Assembly (NCBI GenBank): GCA_963805445.1
Contig: CAWDUI010000015.1
Span: 78,746-142,745 of the forward strand
Length of the DNA: 64,000 nucleotides
Source: JAENVT01 sp963805445
GTDB taxonomy: Bacteria > Actinomycetota > Acidimicrobiia > Acidimicrobiales > Ilumatobacteraceae
Reading direction: 5' to 3'
The notes under the pieces were generated by a model. That model ran no database searches and was not told where the DNA came from. It saw only the letters and a program-made list of their open reading frames with translations. Shown here piece by piece: positions 27,028 through 36,465 of this stretch; position 1 is the stretch's first letter; every line of letters starts with the position of its first letter. The position numbers and the translations under genes are program-made.

Positions 27028-29894
27028 CGCTCAGCATGTCACTGCTCACCGGGCTCCCAGACCCGGGTCTCGCCAGCGAGCGCGACCTCGGCACCCCGGC
27101 CCCCGACCGATGGCTACGCGAGCCCGCGCCGGCAACCGTCGACATCACCATCGACGGTCAGACCGTGCTGGTGGCCGAAGGCACGTCGGTCATGCGCGCC
27201 GCCGCGCTCGCCGGCGTCGACGTGCCCAAGTTGTGCGCCACCGACAGCCTCGACGCGTTCGGCTCGTGCCGCCTGTGCCTGGTCGAGATCGATGGCCGCA
27301 AGGGCACTCCCGCGTCGTGCACCACGCCGGCGGCGCCGGGCATGCAGGTCACCACGCAGTCGCCCAAGCTCGAGCGGCTGCGCCGCGGCGTGATGGAGCT
27401 GTACATCAGCGACCATCCGCTCGACTGCCTGACCTGCGCCGCCAACGGCGACTGCGAGCTGCAAGACATGGCCGGCGCGGTCGGGTTGCGCGACGTGCGC
27501 TACGGCTACGCCGGCGACAACCACCTCGGCCTGGAGAACGACACCTCGAACCCGTACTTCACGTTCGAGTCGTCGAAGTGCATCGTGTGCTCGCGCTGCG
27601 TGCGGGCCTGCGAAGAGGTGCAGGGAACCTTCGCGCTGGTGATCGAGGGCCGCGGCTTCGGCTCGCGGGTCGCTGCCGGCGCCAACGGTTCGTTCCTCGA
27701 TTCGCCGTGCGTGTCGTGCGGCGCGTGCGTGCAGGTGTGCCCGACGGCGACGCTGACCGAGAACACCGTCATCGAGCTCGGTCAACCACGCCGCACGGTG
27801 TTGACGACGTGCGCGTACTGCGGCGTCGGCTGCTCGTTCAAGGCCGAGATGCAGGGCGAGCAGGTCGTGCGCATGGTGCCGTACAAGAACGGCGGGGCCA
27901 ACGAGGGCCATTCGTGCGTCAAGGGCCGGTTTGCCTGGGGCTACGCCAGCCACCCGGACCGCATGCTCGAGCCGATGATCCGCGAGCACATCGACGACCC
28001 GTGGCAGATCGTGTCGTGGGACGAAGCAATCGCCTACACGGCTGCCAAGTTGCTCGACATCCAGGCCCGTCACGGCAACGGCTGCAATCGGCGGCATCAC
28101 CTCGTCGCGGTGCACGAACGAAGAGGTCTTCGTCGTGCAGAAGATGGTGCGGACGGCGTTCGGCAACAACAACGTCGACACGTGCGCCCGCGTCTGCCAC
28201 TCGCCGACGGGCTTCGGGCTCAACTCGGCGTTCGGCACGTCGGCCGGCACGCAGGACTTCAAGTCGGTCGAGCAGGCCGACACGATCTTGCTGATCGGCG
28301 CCAACCCCACCGATGCGCACCCGGTGTTCGCGTCGCGGATCAAGCGGCGCCTCCGCGAGGGCGCCAAGCTGATCGTCGTCGACCCGCGCCGCATCGAACT
28401 GGTTCGCAGCGCGCACGTCGAGGCGGAGCACTTGTTGCAGCTGCGCCCGGGCACCAACGTCGCCATCGTCAATGCGCTGTCGCACGTGATCGTCACCGAG
28501 GACCTCGTCGACCACCAGTTCGTCGCCGAGCGCTGCGACCCGGCCAACTTTGCGATGTGGGCTGCCTTCGTGGCGCTTCCCGAGAACAGCCCCGAGGCGA
28601 CCGAACCGCACACCGGCGTGCCCGCCGCGGAGGTTCGCGCCGCGGCACGCCTCTACGCGACCGGCGGCAACGCGGCGATCTACTACGGCCTCGGCGTCAC
28701 CGAGCACAGCCAGGGCAGCACGATGGTGATGGGCTTGGCCAACATCGCCATGGCCACCGGCAACCTCGGCCGTGATGGCGTCGGCGTCAACCCGATGCGC
28801 GGCCAGAACAACGTGCAGGGCTCGTGCGACATGGGTTCGTTCCCGCACGAGCTGCCGGGCTACCGCCACGTCAGCGACGACGGCGTGCGCACGATGTTCG
28901 AGGAGCTGTGGGGTCACGAGATCCAGTCCGAGCCCGGCTTGCGCATCCCCAACATGTTCGATGCAGCCATCGACGGCCACTTCAAGGGCCTGTTCGTGCA
29001 GGGCGAAGACATCGCCCAGAGCGATCCGAACACGGTTCACGTCATGACCGCACTGCGCTCGCTCGAGCTGCTGATCGTGCAGGACCTGTTCATCAACGAG
29101 ACGGCCAAGGTCGCCCACGTGTTCTTGCCGGGCACATCGTTCCTGGAGAAGGACGGCACGTTCACCAACGCCGAGCGGCGCATCAATCGCGTGCGGCCGG
29201 TCATGCGCTCGCACGATGCGGCAAGCAGGAGTGGGAAGTCGCCTGCGAGCTGGCTGCGGCGCTCGGCGCGCCGATGCACTACGACGAGGCGAGCCAGATC
29301 ATGGACGAGATCGCCGAGCTGACGCCGACGTTCGCCGGTGTGTCGTTCGCCAAGCTCGATGAGGTCGGCAGCGTGCAGTGGCCGTGCAACACGCAGCGGC
29401 CGCTCGGCACGCCGATCATGCACGAAGGCACGTTCGTGCGCGGGCTCGGCAAGTTCAACGCCACGCCGTTCGTGCCGACCGAGGAGCGCAGCAGCCGGCG
29501 GTTCCCGCTGCTGCTGACCACCGGCCGGATCCTCAGCCAGTACAACGTCGGAGCCCAGACGCGGCGCACCGACAACGTGGTGTGGCACCCGGAGGACATC
29601 CTCGAGATCCATCCCCACGATGCCGAGGAGCGCGGCATCCACGACGGCGACGAGGTCACGCTGGCCAGCCGGGTCGGCGCCACGACGCTGCACGCGATGG
29701 TGTCGGACCGCATGCCGCAAGGCGTGGTGTACACGACGTTCCACCACCCCGTCAGTGGCGCCAACGTGGTCACCACCGAGTGGAGCGACTGGGCCACGAA
29801 CTGCCCCGAGTACAAGGTCACCGCGGTGCAGGTCACGCCGGGCCACTCGGCGGCGACGGTCGAGCTCGATCACCCCGAGCACCGCCTCGGCGCG
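27024..29894 (+). CDS. fdsA: NAD-dependent formate dehydrogenase alpha subunit (Mo/W-bis-MGD), frameshifted
   Basis: The catalytic subunit. In order: an N-terminal [2Fe-2S] ferredoxin domain (CATDSLDAFGSCRLCLVEID), a His-Cys3 cluster (SDHPLDCLTCAANGDCELQD), two [4Fe-4S] motifs (CIVCSRCVRAC and CVSCGACVQVCPTATL), the FDH [4Fe-4S] site (TTCAYCGVGCSFKAEM), and the molybdopterin domains. The metal-ligand motif is NNNVDTCARVCHSPTGFGL, with cysteine where some enzymes have selenocysteine. It oxidises formate to CO2, feeding NADH through FdsBG. Frameshifts lie near 28085 and 29222. The start is ATG at 27024 behind GAGGAG. The 3' boundary with fdsD is unclear because no stop separates them. Confidence 0.9.
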
Positions 29895-30096
29895 TTGGTG
29901 CGGATGGCCAATCAGATCGCCCGTCAGTTCTCACGTGGAATCCGACGAGGCGGCGGTCGCCGCGGTGACCGCTCACCTCGAACGGTTCTGGGAACACGAG
30001 ATGCGCGTCGACCTGGCGCGTGCAGTGGAAGGCGGCACCGTGACCGTCGACCCGGTGGTGATGCGAGCCGTCGAGCGGCTCGCCGTCATCGTCTGA
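29895..30096 (+). CDS. fdsD: formate dehydrogenase delta subunit, frameshifted
   Basis: A small FdsD-type subunit of about 67 residues: LVRMANQIARQF, then HVESDEAAVAAVTAHLERFW, EHEMR, and a C-terminal helix ending RLAVIV. FdsD is linked to assembly and activity of NAD-dependent formate dehydrogenases. The first part is in the fdsA frame and the rest one frame over (indel near 29935). TTG 29895, GTG 29898 and ATG 29904 are all possible starts; no stop separates it from fdsA, so a fusion or another indel is possible. Confidence 0.75.
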
Positions 30097-30097
30097 T

Positions 30098-30379
30098 TCA
30101 GACGGCTTCTTTCACCTTGCGGCCGGCCTCGATGGCGTAGTCGGGGTAGCGGTGCGGGTCGCCGGGCACGCCGACCGAATCGCGGAACAGAGTGATCGCC
30201 CGCATGCAGGCGGCCTCGTGGAGCCCGGCATTCATGATGCGATTGACCGAGGGGGTCAGGTCGATGGACTCGAGGCAGATCGCCCTGGCGACACCTTCGC
30301 TGGTGGTGAGGTCTTCGGCAAGGGCGGCTGCAGCAGCCTTGGCTCGCTTGGTGGCTGGACGAGGCTTTGCAGTAGGCAT
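30098..30379 (-). CDS. hypothetical small basic protein
   Basis: A 93-residue protein starting MPTAKPRPATKRAKAAAAAL (lysine/alanine-rich, histone-tail-like N terminus) followed by a compact region (VARAICLESIDLTPSVNRIM, then LHEAACMRAITLFRDSVG). I recognise no family. A possible Shine-Dalgarno GAAGGA lies upstream of the ATG at 30379. Its stop abuts the fdsD stop tail to tail with one base between. Confidence 0.6.
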   Translation of the reverse strand: MPTAKPRPATKRAKAAAAALAEDLTTSEGVARAICLESIDLTPSVNRIMNAGLHEAACMRAITLFRDSVGVPGDPHRYPDYAIEAGRKVKEAV

Positions 30380-30470
30380 GACAGTCCTTCGCAGTTGGAA
30401 AAATGAACGCCCGTGTCGGACGTTGCAGGGGACCGGCATGAGAGACGGCCATTGTACCGCAGAGCAGCGG

Positions 30471-31134
30471 CTATGGCTCGGAGAAGCCCGCCTCCTTGTG
30501 TGCGCCGTCGCACAACGGCTTGTTGCCCGATGCGCCGCAGCGACACAACGTGACCCGGTTGCGGGCCTCGAGCTGCGTGCCGTCGCTGTTGATGATGGGC
30601 ACTGCGGCAGTGACCCACAGCGGACCGTCGTTGATCACTCCGATCGCCTGCGGGAGCAACGGCTCGTTGTCCGCCCCGTCGAGTTGATACGTCAACGCAC
30701 CCGAAGGGCAGTGCTCGATCATCGAGATCGCGTGCATCCGCGCCGCGGTGTCGCCGGTCCTTGGCCGCCTGCTCCCACACGTTGGTCACGGTCGTGCCGC
30801 AGAAGCCGGCGTGCACACAGATGCCCTGGTCGTAACGGACGTTGACGTCGCCACCGACCACCTCGGCGCGCTCGTCATAGGTGCCGCCGGCCCGGTCGTC
30901 GGCTTCGAAGCCCACACGGGCGTGGGTGCCGTCGCAGAACGGCTTGTTGCCGGACTGCCCGCAGCGGCACAGCGCGTAGCGGTCTTTGGTCTCCAGCGTC
31001 GAGATGGTCGCCCACGTCATCGGCTCGCCGAGCTCGCTCTGCACGTCGCGCCGGCGGCGCAGCAGCAAACCACCCGAGACCAGGTACGGACCGTTCGCCG
31101 CAACGGTGACGGAGGGATCGCCGAGGTCGCTCAT
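30471..31134 (-). CDS. double CDGSH iron-sulfur protein with central Fer4_19-like domain, frameshifted
   Basis: About 220 residues with three metal sites. Two CDGSH motifs are complete: CRCGQSGNKPFCDGTH in the middle of the chain and CRCGASGNKPLCDGAH near the C terminus; each binds a [2Fe-2S] cluster with three cysteines and one histidine. Between them is a divergent mono-cluster ferredoxin (Fer4_19-like) with DQGICVHAGFCG and the closing EHCPSGALTY. The frame shifts near 30757: dropping one C in GGACCGG restores GDTAARMHAISMI. The function is redox or Fe-S transfer, not better defined. Start ATG at 31134. Confidence 0.85.
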
Positions 31135-31174
31135 GAAGCGAGCCTAACGCGGATCGCACACGCCGATTCCGGGA

Positions 31175-32452
31175 TCAGCGAGCGAGGCCTTCGATCAGAT
31201 CTGCGGCGCGATCGGTGCCGCTGCGCGAGCGGATCACTGCACCGGTCGCTGCCATTCGCGTCCGCAGTTCGTCGTCGGTCAGCAGCTTCTCGATGGCTCC
31301 GGTCAGCTCGGAATCCTCGAACGTGTACGTGGCCAGACGCACGCCGTAGCCCGTCTCGTCGACTCGTTGCGCGTTGTCGTACTGGTCCCAGAACAACGGC
31401 AGCAGCACCATCGGCTTGCCGAAGTGGAAGCATTCGGTCGTGGTGTTGTTGCCCCCGTGGGTGATGACCAGGTCCACCTCGGGCAGCACCGTGGTCTGCG
31501 GGACCTGCTGTGCTCCCCACATGTTGGCGGGGAGGTCGATGGTGTCGTGCAACGGGCCCTTCGACACGATGTAGCGATGCTGGGTGTGCGCCAGCACGTC
31601 GATCAGCCGCTGCATCAATTCGACGTCGGCCGAGCCGAGCGAACCGAGTGAGAGGTAGATCAGTGCGCCGTCGGTGCCGAGCTTGGTTGGCACTTCGAAC
31701 GGAGCGTCGGTTGCCCGCACCGACGAGTCGAGACGATGCCACGTGGGCCCGAGCGGCCGCCGATCGGTGTAGTCGATGACTTCGGGGTAGGTGTAGAGGT
31801 TGAGATCGGGGCTCTCGTGGATGAACTCGAGGTCGTCCAACGGACGTGCGCCACATGACTGGACCCACTCGTTGTAGGCCTGCCACGTCGGCCGATGGGT
31901 GCGGTCGTACTCGGCCCGGAACGCATCCCATTCGGAGCGGTCGTCGGTCGGCAATCCGCTGTACGTCGGCGGGATGTCGGCGCCCTTGATCTCCAACGGC
32001 TGACAGCTGGCGATGCGAACGAACGGCACGCCGGCCGTGGTCAATGCCGGGAAGCAGTTGACGTTGTCCTCGATGATCACATCGGGCCGTCGCCGGGCGA
32101 TGATCTCTTTCAACTGCGGCTCGCAGTACTTGGCGCCGTCGATCAGCGCTTGCCAGGTGGGGAGGATGAACCCGGTCAGCTGATCGAACGTCGATGTCCG
32201 AAACACCGGCTTCGTCTCGCGGATGAAGTCGGTCCAGAACTGCCCGGCCGCCTGTTCGGGCGCATCGGCGGGCGGCGGTGGAGCCAGGTCGACGAGATCC
32301 TCCACGAATCCCATGGGAGCCAGGCGCCCGGCCCACGATGCCTCGGCGGCGAACACCACCGTGTGACCACGCTGACGCAGAATGTTGCCGATCCCGATGC
32401 AGTTGTTGGTCGGCCCGTAGGCGCTCTCTGGCATGAACAAGAAGGTGGCCAT
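31175..32452 (-). CDS. GT1-family glycosyltransferase (UDP-glucosyltransferase/MGT type)
   Basis: A 425-residue GT-B glycosyltransferase. The N-terminal acceptor domain starts MATFLFMPESAYGPTNNCIG and has the GHTVVFAAE turn. The donor domain has SLGSLGSADVELMQRLIDVL and the signature THGGNNTTTECFHFGKPMVL followed by PLFWDQYDNAQRV, where the Gln and His contact the UDP-sugar. The acceptor may be a lipid, carotenoid or natural product. It is divergent from the kinase/SIS pair, with 15 bp between starts, so the promoters overlap. Confidence 0.88.
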   Translation of the reverse strand: MATFLFMPESAYGPTNNCIGIGNILRQRGHTVVFAAEASWAGRLAPMGFVEDLVDLAPPPPADAPEQAAGQFWTDFIRETKPVFRTSTFDQLTGFILPTWQALIDGAKYCEPQLKEIIARRRPDVIIEDNVNCFPALTTAGVPFVRIASCQPLEIKGADIPPTYSGLPTDDRSEWDAFRAEYDRTHRPTWQAYNEWVQSCGARPLDDLEFIHESPDLNLYTYPEVIDYTDRRPLGPTWHRLDSSVRATDAPFEVPTKLGTDGALIYLSLGSLGSADVELMQRLIDVLAHTQHRYIVSKGPLHDTIDLPANMWGAQQVPQTTVLPEVDLVITHGGNNTTTECFHFGKPMVLLPLFWDQYDNAQRVDETGYGVRLATYTFEDSELTGAIEKLLTDDELRTRMAATGAVIRSRSGTDRAADLIEGLAR

Positions 32453-32467
32453 GGCTACCGTTCTAGC

Positions 32468-33436
32468 GTGATACCCGGCGCCTCGATCGAACTGGCTGCC
32501 AGGTTGCTCGATCGGCGTTGCTCCGTCGAACGGCCGATCACCGTCGACCAGACCAACCTCAGCGTGGTCGTCGACGAGACGGTCGTCGTCAAGTGGCTGC
32601 GCCCGCCGGTGCCCTCGCCGCACCCGGGCGTGCAGCTGATCCGGCACCTCGCGGCGGCCGGCTTCGATGAGATGCCGGCGTTCGTCGGCGTCGACGAGCG
32701 CGCCGGCGTGGTGCATGCGATCGTCACCGCGTACCTGCCGGGCGCGCTCGACGGTTGGGACTGGTACGTCGACGACGTGGAGGCGTGGCTCGCCGGCCGG
32801 CTCGATCTCGCCGACCTGATCGATTCCGCCCGGAGGATGGGTGGAATCACGGCTCGCCTGCACGCCGGGCTCCAAGATCTGGAGCCATCGATGGTCGACG
32901 TCGGCGCCGTCGCCGTGCAGGCCATCGCCGACCTGCGACTGGCCACGGACCGGCTCGAGGGCTTGGAGTGGCTCGACGAGGAGGCGGTCGACGCGGTGCT
33001 GCGGCCGCTGCACGACGAGGGTCCGGTGCCTGGTCACCGCATCCATGGCGACCTGCATGCCGGTCAGTTCCTCCGCGCCGGCGAGACCCTGGTGGTCACC
33101 GACTTCGACGGCAACCCACTGCAGGACCTCGATGGCCGGGCCCGCGCCCAGTCGCCGCTGCGCGATCTCGCCTCACTGGTGCAATCGATCGAGCACGTCG
33201 GCTCCGTGGTGGTGAAGCGTCGGCGGCCGGATCGGGCCGACGACGTCGGTCGGTTCGCGGCGGCGTCGACCGCGGCGGCGCTGGACGCGTACTCGGCCGT
33301 GCACACCATCGACCATCAGTTGCTGCTCGCGTTCCGGGTCGCCCAGGAGCTGCACGAATACGCTTACTCGATCCACCACCTGCCCCATTGGCGGTACGTC
33401 GCCGATGCGGCGCTGCCGAGGTTGCTCGGCCGGTAG
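32468..33436 (+). CDS. sugar kinase of the aminoglycoside-phosphotransferase fold (maltokinase/glucosamine kinase-like)
   Basis: A 322-residue phosphotransferase. The catalytic loop HRIHGDLHAGQFLRAGE (Brenner motif with catalytic Asp) and the metal-binding TDFDGNPLQDLDGRARAQ, then SPLRDLASL, are typical of actinobacterial maltokinase-like kinases. The N-terminal half is short compared with maltokinase, closer to the glucosamine kinases described from actinobacteria. It is followed 10 bp later by a SIS-domain gene, a pairing that favours an amino-sugar substrate; this is inference. Start GTG at 32468. Confidence 0.75.
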   Translation: MIPGASIELAARLLDRRCSVERPITVDQTNLSVVVDETVVVKWLRPPVPSPHPGVQLIRHLAAAGFDEMPAFVGVDERAGVVHAIVTAYLPGALDGWDWYVDDVEAWLAGRLDLADLIDSARRMGGITARLHAGLQDLEPSMVDVGAVAVQAIADLRLATDRLEGLEWLDEEAVDAVLRPLHDEGPVPGHRIHGDLHAGQFLRAGETLVVTDFDGNPLQDLDGRARAQSPLRDLASLVQSIEHVGSVVVKRRRPDRADDVGRFAAASTAAALDAYSAVHTIDHQLLLAFRVAQELHEYAYSIHHLPHWRYVADAALPRLLGR

Positions 33437-33446
33437 GTTCGAGGCC

Positions 33447-34388
33447 GTGGACCCGGCTGCCTTCCTCGCCGACCTCGAGGCCAAGCCCGCCGCGCTGCTC
33501 GATTTGCTCGACCGCCCGTCGTCGTGGCCGCCGTTCGGCGACGGGCCGATCGTGCTGACCGGCATGGGCTCGTCGTGGTTCGCCGCCGACGTCGCTGCCC
33601 GCCGCCTCCGCCGGCACGGCATCCGCGCCGTGGCCGAGGTGGCATCGGTCGAGGCCACGCTGCCGCCGTCGCCCGACATCACCGTGATCGGGATCACGGC
33701 CAGTGGCGCCAGCGCCGAGACGGTTGCGCTGCTGACCGCGCACCACGACGTCAGCCGCACCATCGTCCTCACCAACGACGCCACGGCCTCGCTGCCCGCC
33801 GAGCACACCGTGTTGATGCACGCCGGGGTCGAGACCGGCGGCGTGGCGTGTCGGACCTACATCCACACCCTGGTCGCTCTGCTGGATTTGGAGCAGGAGG
33901 TATCGGGCATCGACCTGCGCTTGGGCGAACGGGTGCGTCGCAGTGCCGCAGCCATCGCCTACCTCCTCGATCGACGCGATGGCTGGATGCCACCGGTGCT
34001 CGAATCGATCGAGGGCACGGAGGGCGTGTGGTTGCTGGCTCCGGCGGAGCGGTTGGGCTCGGCGTTGCAAGGGGCACTGATGGTGCGCGAGGGGCCGCGC
34101 CGCGCCGCCGACGGCTGCGAGACCGGCGACTGGAACCACGTCGACGTGTACCTCACCAAGACCCTCGACTACCGGGCGCTGCTGTTCACCGGGTCGCGCT
34201 TCGATGATGCCGCATTGCGCTGGATGAGGGATCGCCACAGCCATGTCGTCACGGTCGGCCGCCCTTTCGATGGGGTGGCCGCCGGCGTGCCCTACCCGGG
34301 CGACGACGACCCGATCGTGGCCCTGCTCACGGAAGTGCTCGTCGCCGAACTGTTGGCGGCGCACTGGTGGCTGGCGTCGCCCAGATGA
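33447..34388 (+). CDS. SIS domain sugar isomerase/aminotransferase-like protein
   Basis: A 313-residue protein with two SIS folds like the isomerase half of GlmS or AgaS but no glutaminase domain. Sugar-phosphate contacts: VLTGMGSSWFAADVAARRLR, GITASGASAETVALL and NDATASLPAEHTVL. In the second half the conserved REGPRRAADGCETGDWNH corresponds to the E-..-E/H base region of phosphosugar isomerases. It is likely to deaminate or isomerise the product of the kinase directly upstream. Start GTG at 33447; same strand and probably same transcript as the kinase. Confidence 0.8.
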   Translation: MDPAAFLADLEAKPAALLDLLDRPSSWPPFGDGPIVLTGMGSSWFAADVAARRLRRHGIRAVAEVASVEATLPPSPDITVIGITASGASAETVALLTAHHDVSRTIVLTNDATASLPAEHTVLMHAGVETGGVACRTYIHTLVALLDLEQEVSGIDLRLGERVRRSAAAIAYLLDRRDGWMPPVLESIEGTEGVWLLAPAERLGSALQGALMVREGPRRAADGCETGDWNHVDVYLTKTLDYRALLFTGSRFDDAALRWMRDRHSHVVTVGRPFDGVAAGVPYPGDDDPIVALLTEVLVAELLAAHWWLASPR

Positions 34389-34432
34389 CCGGAAAGTAGC
34401 GAATGAGGTGAAGCCCAGGTAAAGATCGAAGG

Positions 34433-35068
34433 GTGCTCGGCACATACGACTACCCGACCAGCCACCGAGTGTTCGAGTTCATCTCGGTCGGCACCTTCAT
34501 CGGCTTTGCCGCGGCCCTGACGTGCCGCGTCGTGGTCGAGGTCGGTGATCGCGTGTCGTTCCCCGTGCTTGCGCTGGTCGTCGGCCTGATGCTGGCGGCC
34601 TACGCCGTCGCCGACCTGGCCTCGGGCATCGTGCACTTCCTCCTCGACAACTTCGGCTCTCCCGACACGCCGGTGATCGGCCAGAAGTTCGTCAAACCCT
34701 TCCGCGACCACCACGTGGACCCGATGGCGATGACCCAGGGCGACTTCATCGCCGTCAATGCGGACAACGTGTTCGTGTGCCTGCCCGTGATCATCCCTGC
34801 GTTCTTCTTCCTCGACACCGGCCGGCATCCGTATGCGGGAGTGTTCATCGTCGGTCTCGTCGCCGGGGTGATCATGACCAACCAGTTGCACAAGTGGGCT
34901 CACATGCCGACGGTGCCCCGACTGGTCGCAGCGGCGCAGCGCAATGGCGTCGTGTTGTCGAAAGAGCACCATTCGGTGCATCACAGCGGCGCCTACGACA
35001 GCAACTACTGCATCACGTGGGGCCATCTCGACGTGCTGCTGAACCGCTGCATCAAGCTGCGAAAGTAA
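34433..35068 (+). CDS. CarF/PEDS1 (TMEM189, Kua) family lipid desaturase
   Basis: A 211-residue integral membrane desaturase. Four hydrophobic segments surround the histidine clusters that bind the di-iron centre: DLASGIVHFLLDNFG, FRDHHVDPMAMT, NQLHKWAHMP and KEHHSVHHSGAYDSNYCIT. This set is characteristic of CarF of Myxococcus and animal PEDS1, which form the vinyl-ether bond of plasmalogens by desaturating plasmanyl-ethanolamine. The substrate here is not proven. Start GTG at 34433; it ends 12 bp from the convergent histidine kinase. Confidence 0.85.
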   Translation: MLGTYDYPTSHRVFEFISVGTFIGFAAALTCRVVVEVGDRVSFPVLALVVGLMLAAYAVADLASGIVHFLLDNFGSPDTPVIGQKFVKPFRDHHVDPMAMTQGDFIAVNADNVFVCLPVIIPAFFFLDTGRHPYAGVFIVGLVAGVIMTNQLHKWAHMPTVPRLVAAAQRNGVVLSKEHHSVHHSGAYDSNYCITWGHLDVLLNRCIKLRK

Positions 35069-35079
35069 CCTTCGTCGCC

Positions 35080-36465
35080 TCAGGCGAGGGGGAGGCGAAC
35101 GCTGGCGTCGAGGCCTCCGCCGGTGCGGTTCGCCAATGCCACTGCGCCGCCACTGGCCTCGGCCAACTGCCACACGATCGCCAGACCGAGCCCGGAGCCG
35201 TCGTGCGTTGCGCTGGCGGAGCGCCAGAAGCGGTCGAAGGCGTGGGCGAGCTGGTCGGTCGGCATACCCGGACCGCGGTCGGCCACGTGGATGGTGGCCC
35301 AGCCGTCCTCGCCGAGTGCTGACACGGTGATCTCGTTGCCGGGCATGCTGGCATTGAGCGCATTGTCGATGTAGTTGTCGACGATCTGCTCCAGCGCCCC
35401 CGGAACAGCCCGTGCGGTGAGCTCGGCGATCTCGCCGGCCGTCACGGTCACACCGCGATCGTCGGCGAGCGGTGCCCAGATCGCGGCGCGCTCGGTCACG
35501 ATGTCGGCGACGTCGATCGGCTGGGTCTGCACAGCGCCCTGGTCGGCGCGGGCCAGCATCAACAGTCCCTCGACCAGGCGCTGCAGGCGTTCAGTCTCCT
35601 CGCTGGCCGCCTCGATGTCGCCACGGGCCGCAGCGGGATCGGTGTCGACATTGACCGCGGCGCGTTCGAGTTGCAGGCGCAACGCCGTCAACGGGGTACG
35701 GAGCTGGTGCGAGGCGTCGCCGGCGAACGATCGTTGCCGCTCGACCAGCGACGAGATCTTCTCCGTCATCGTGTTGAACGAGGCGGCCAGGCTGCGGATC
35801 TCGGGAGCGCCCTCGTCGACCGCCGCACGGGTGTCGAAGCTGCCGGTGGCGACGTGCTCGGTTGCCCGCCGAAGCCTGCGCAGTGGACGAACGATCGTGG
35901 TGGCCATCAACGCCGCCGCCAGCGCTGCAGCGCTCAGCGAGATCAACCCGACCACGAGGATCCCGCGTACCTTCGATGACACGCGATCGTCGATCGTCGT
36001 CGCCGGGTACGTCAGCCGGACGACGCCCACCGGCCGCGCGCTGCTGAGGACCGGCACCGCGACGTAGACGAGGTCGCCACCCAACGTCTCCGAGGCCCGG
36101 CGCCCCGACGTGGGGGTGCCTTCGAGGGCTGCGGCAATCTCCGGGCGAGTCGAGTAGTCGTCACCGCGGCGGGCCACATCGCCCGACACGGCAAGAGCGA
36201 TGCCCATCTCGTCGGTGACCACGACCAGCGCGTTCGTCTTGGCCCGATACACGTCGACGGTGGTCTGCAGGGCGTCGGTGTTGGCCGGCCCGCCACCCGA
36301 AATGGCGTCTTCCGAGGTGCCTGCCAGGATGAATGCATCGCGCTGCACCTTGGCCAGCTCGCGTTCGGTCTCGACGGTGCGCAGGTACCGCGACAACGGG
36401 ATGTCCTGGGCTGCGAGGATGATGATGGTCACGCCGACGAACGCGGCGATCAAGCGCCATCTCAC
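35080..36465 (-). CDS. OmpR-associated sensor histidine kinase (module 1)
   Basis: A 461-residue kinase: N-terminal helix (LIAAFVGVTIIILAAQ), an extracytoplasmic sensor of about 135 residues with PDC-like features (ALVVVTDEMGIALAVSG, LVYVAVPVLSSARPVGVVRL), a second helix, a HAMP domain (TTIVRPLRRLRRATEHVATG), a HisKA domain (SFAGDASHQLRTPLTALRLQ with the phospho-His) and a HATPase_c domain (NYIDNALNAS; ADRGPGMPT; GSGLGLAIV). The GTG start at 36465 overlaps the stop of the response-regulator gene (GTGA), so the two are translationally coupled. Intact. Confidence 0.92.
   Translation of the reverse strand: MRWRLIAAFVGVTIIILAAQDIPLSRYLRTVETERELAKVQRDAFILAGTSEDAISGGGPANTDALQTTVDVYRAKTNALVVVTDEMGIALAVSGDVARRGDDYSTRPEIAAALEGTPTSGRRASETLGGDLVYVAVPVLSSARPVGVVRLTYPATTIDDRVSSKVRGILVVGLISLSAAALAAALMATTIVRPLRRLRRATEHVATGSFDTRAAVDEGAPEIRSLAASFNTMTEKISSLVERQRSFAGDASHQLRTPLTALRLQLERAAVNVDTDPAAARGDIEAASEETERLQRLVEGLLMLARADQGAVQTQPIDVADIVTERAAIWAPLADDRGVTVTAGEIAELTARAVPGALEQIVDNYIDNALNASMPGNEITVSALGEDGWATIHVADRGPGMPTDQLAHAFDRFWRSASATHDGSGLGLAIVWQLAEASGGAVALANRTGGGLDASVRLPLA

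Noticed and set aside
28180..28210. Selenocysteine in the formate dehydrogenase
   Set aside because: The metal-ligand codon is TGC (cysteine) in CARVCHSPTG, so no UGA recoding or SECIS element is needed.
25961..28294. Single open frame of about 780 codons bridging fdsB and fdsA
   Set aside because: It contains real fdsB sequence only in the middle; the rest is the wrong frame of fdsB and fdsA. It does not represent a fusion of the two.
27114..29214. Two open frames of 430-500 codons antisense to fdsA
   Set aside because: Shadow frames of a GC-rich gene; the composition (His/Arg/Ala) is typical of antisense and fdsA is unmistakable on the plus strand.
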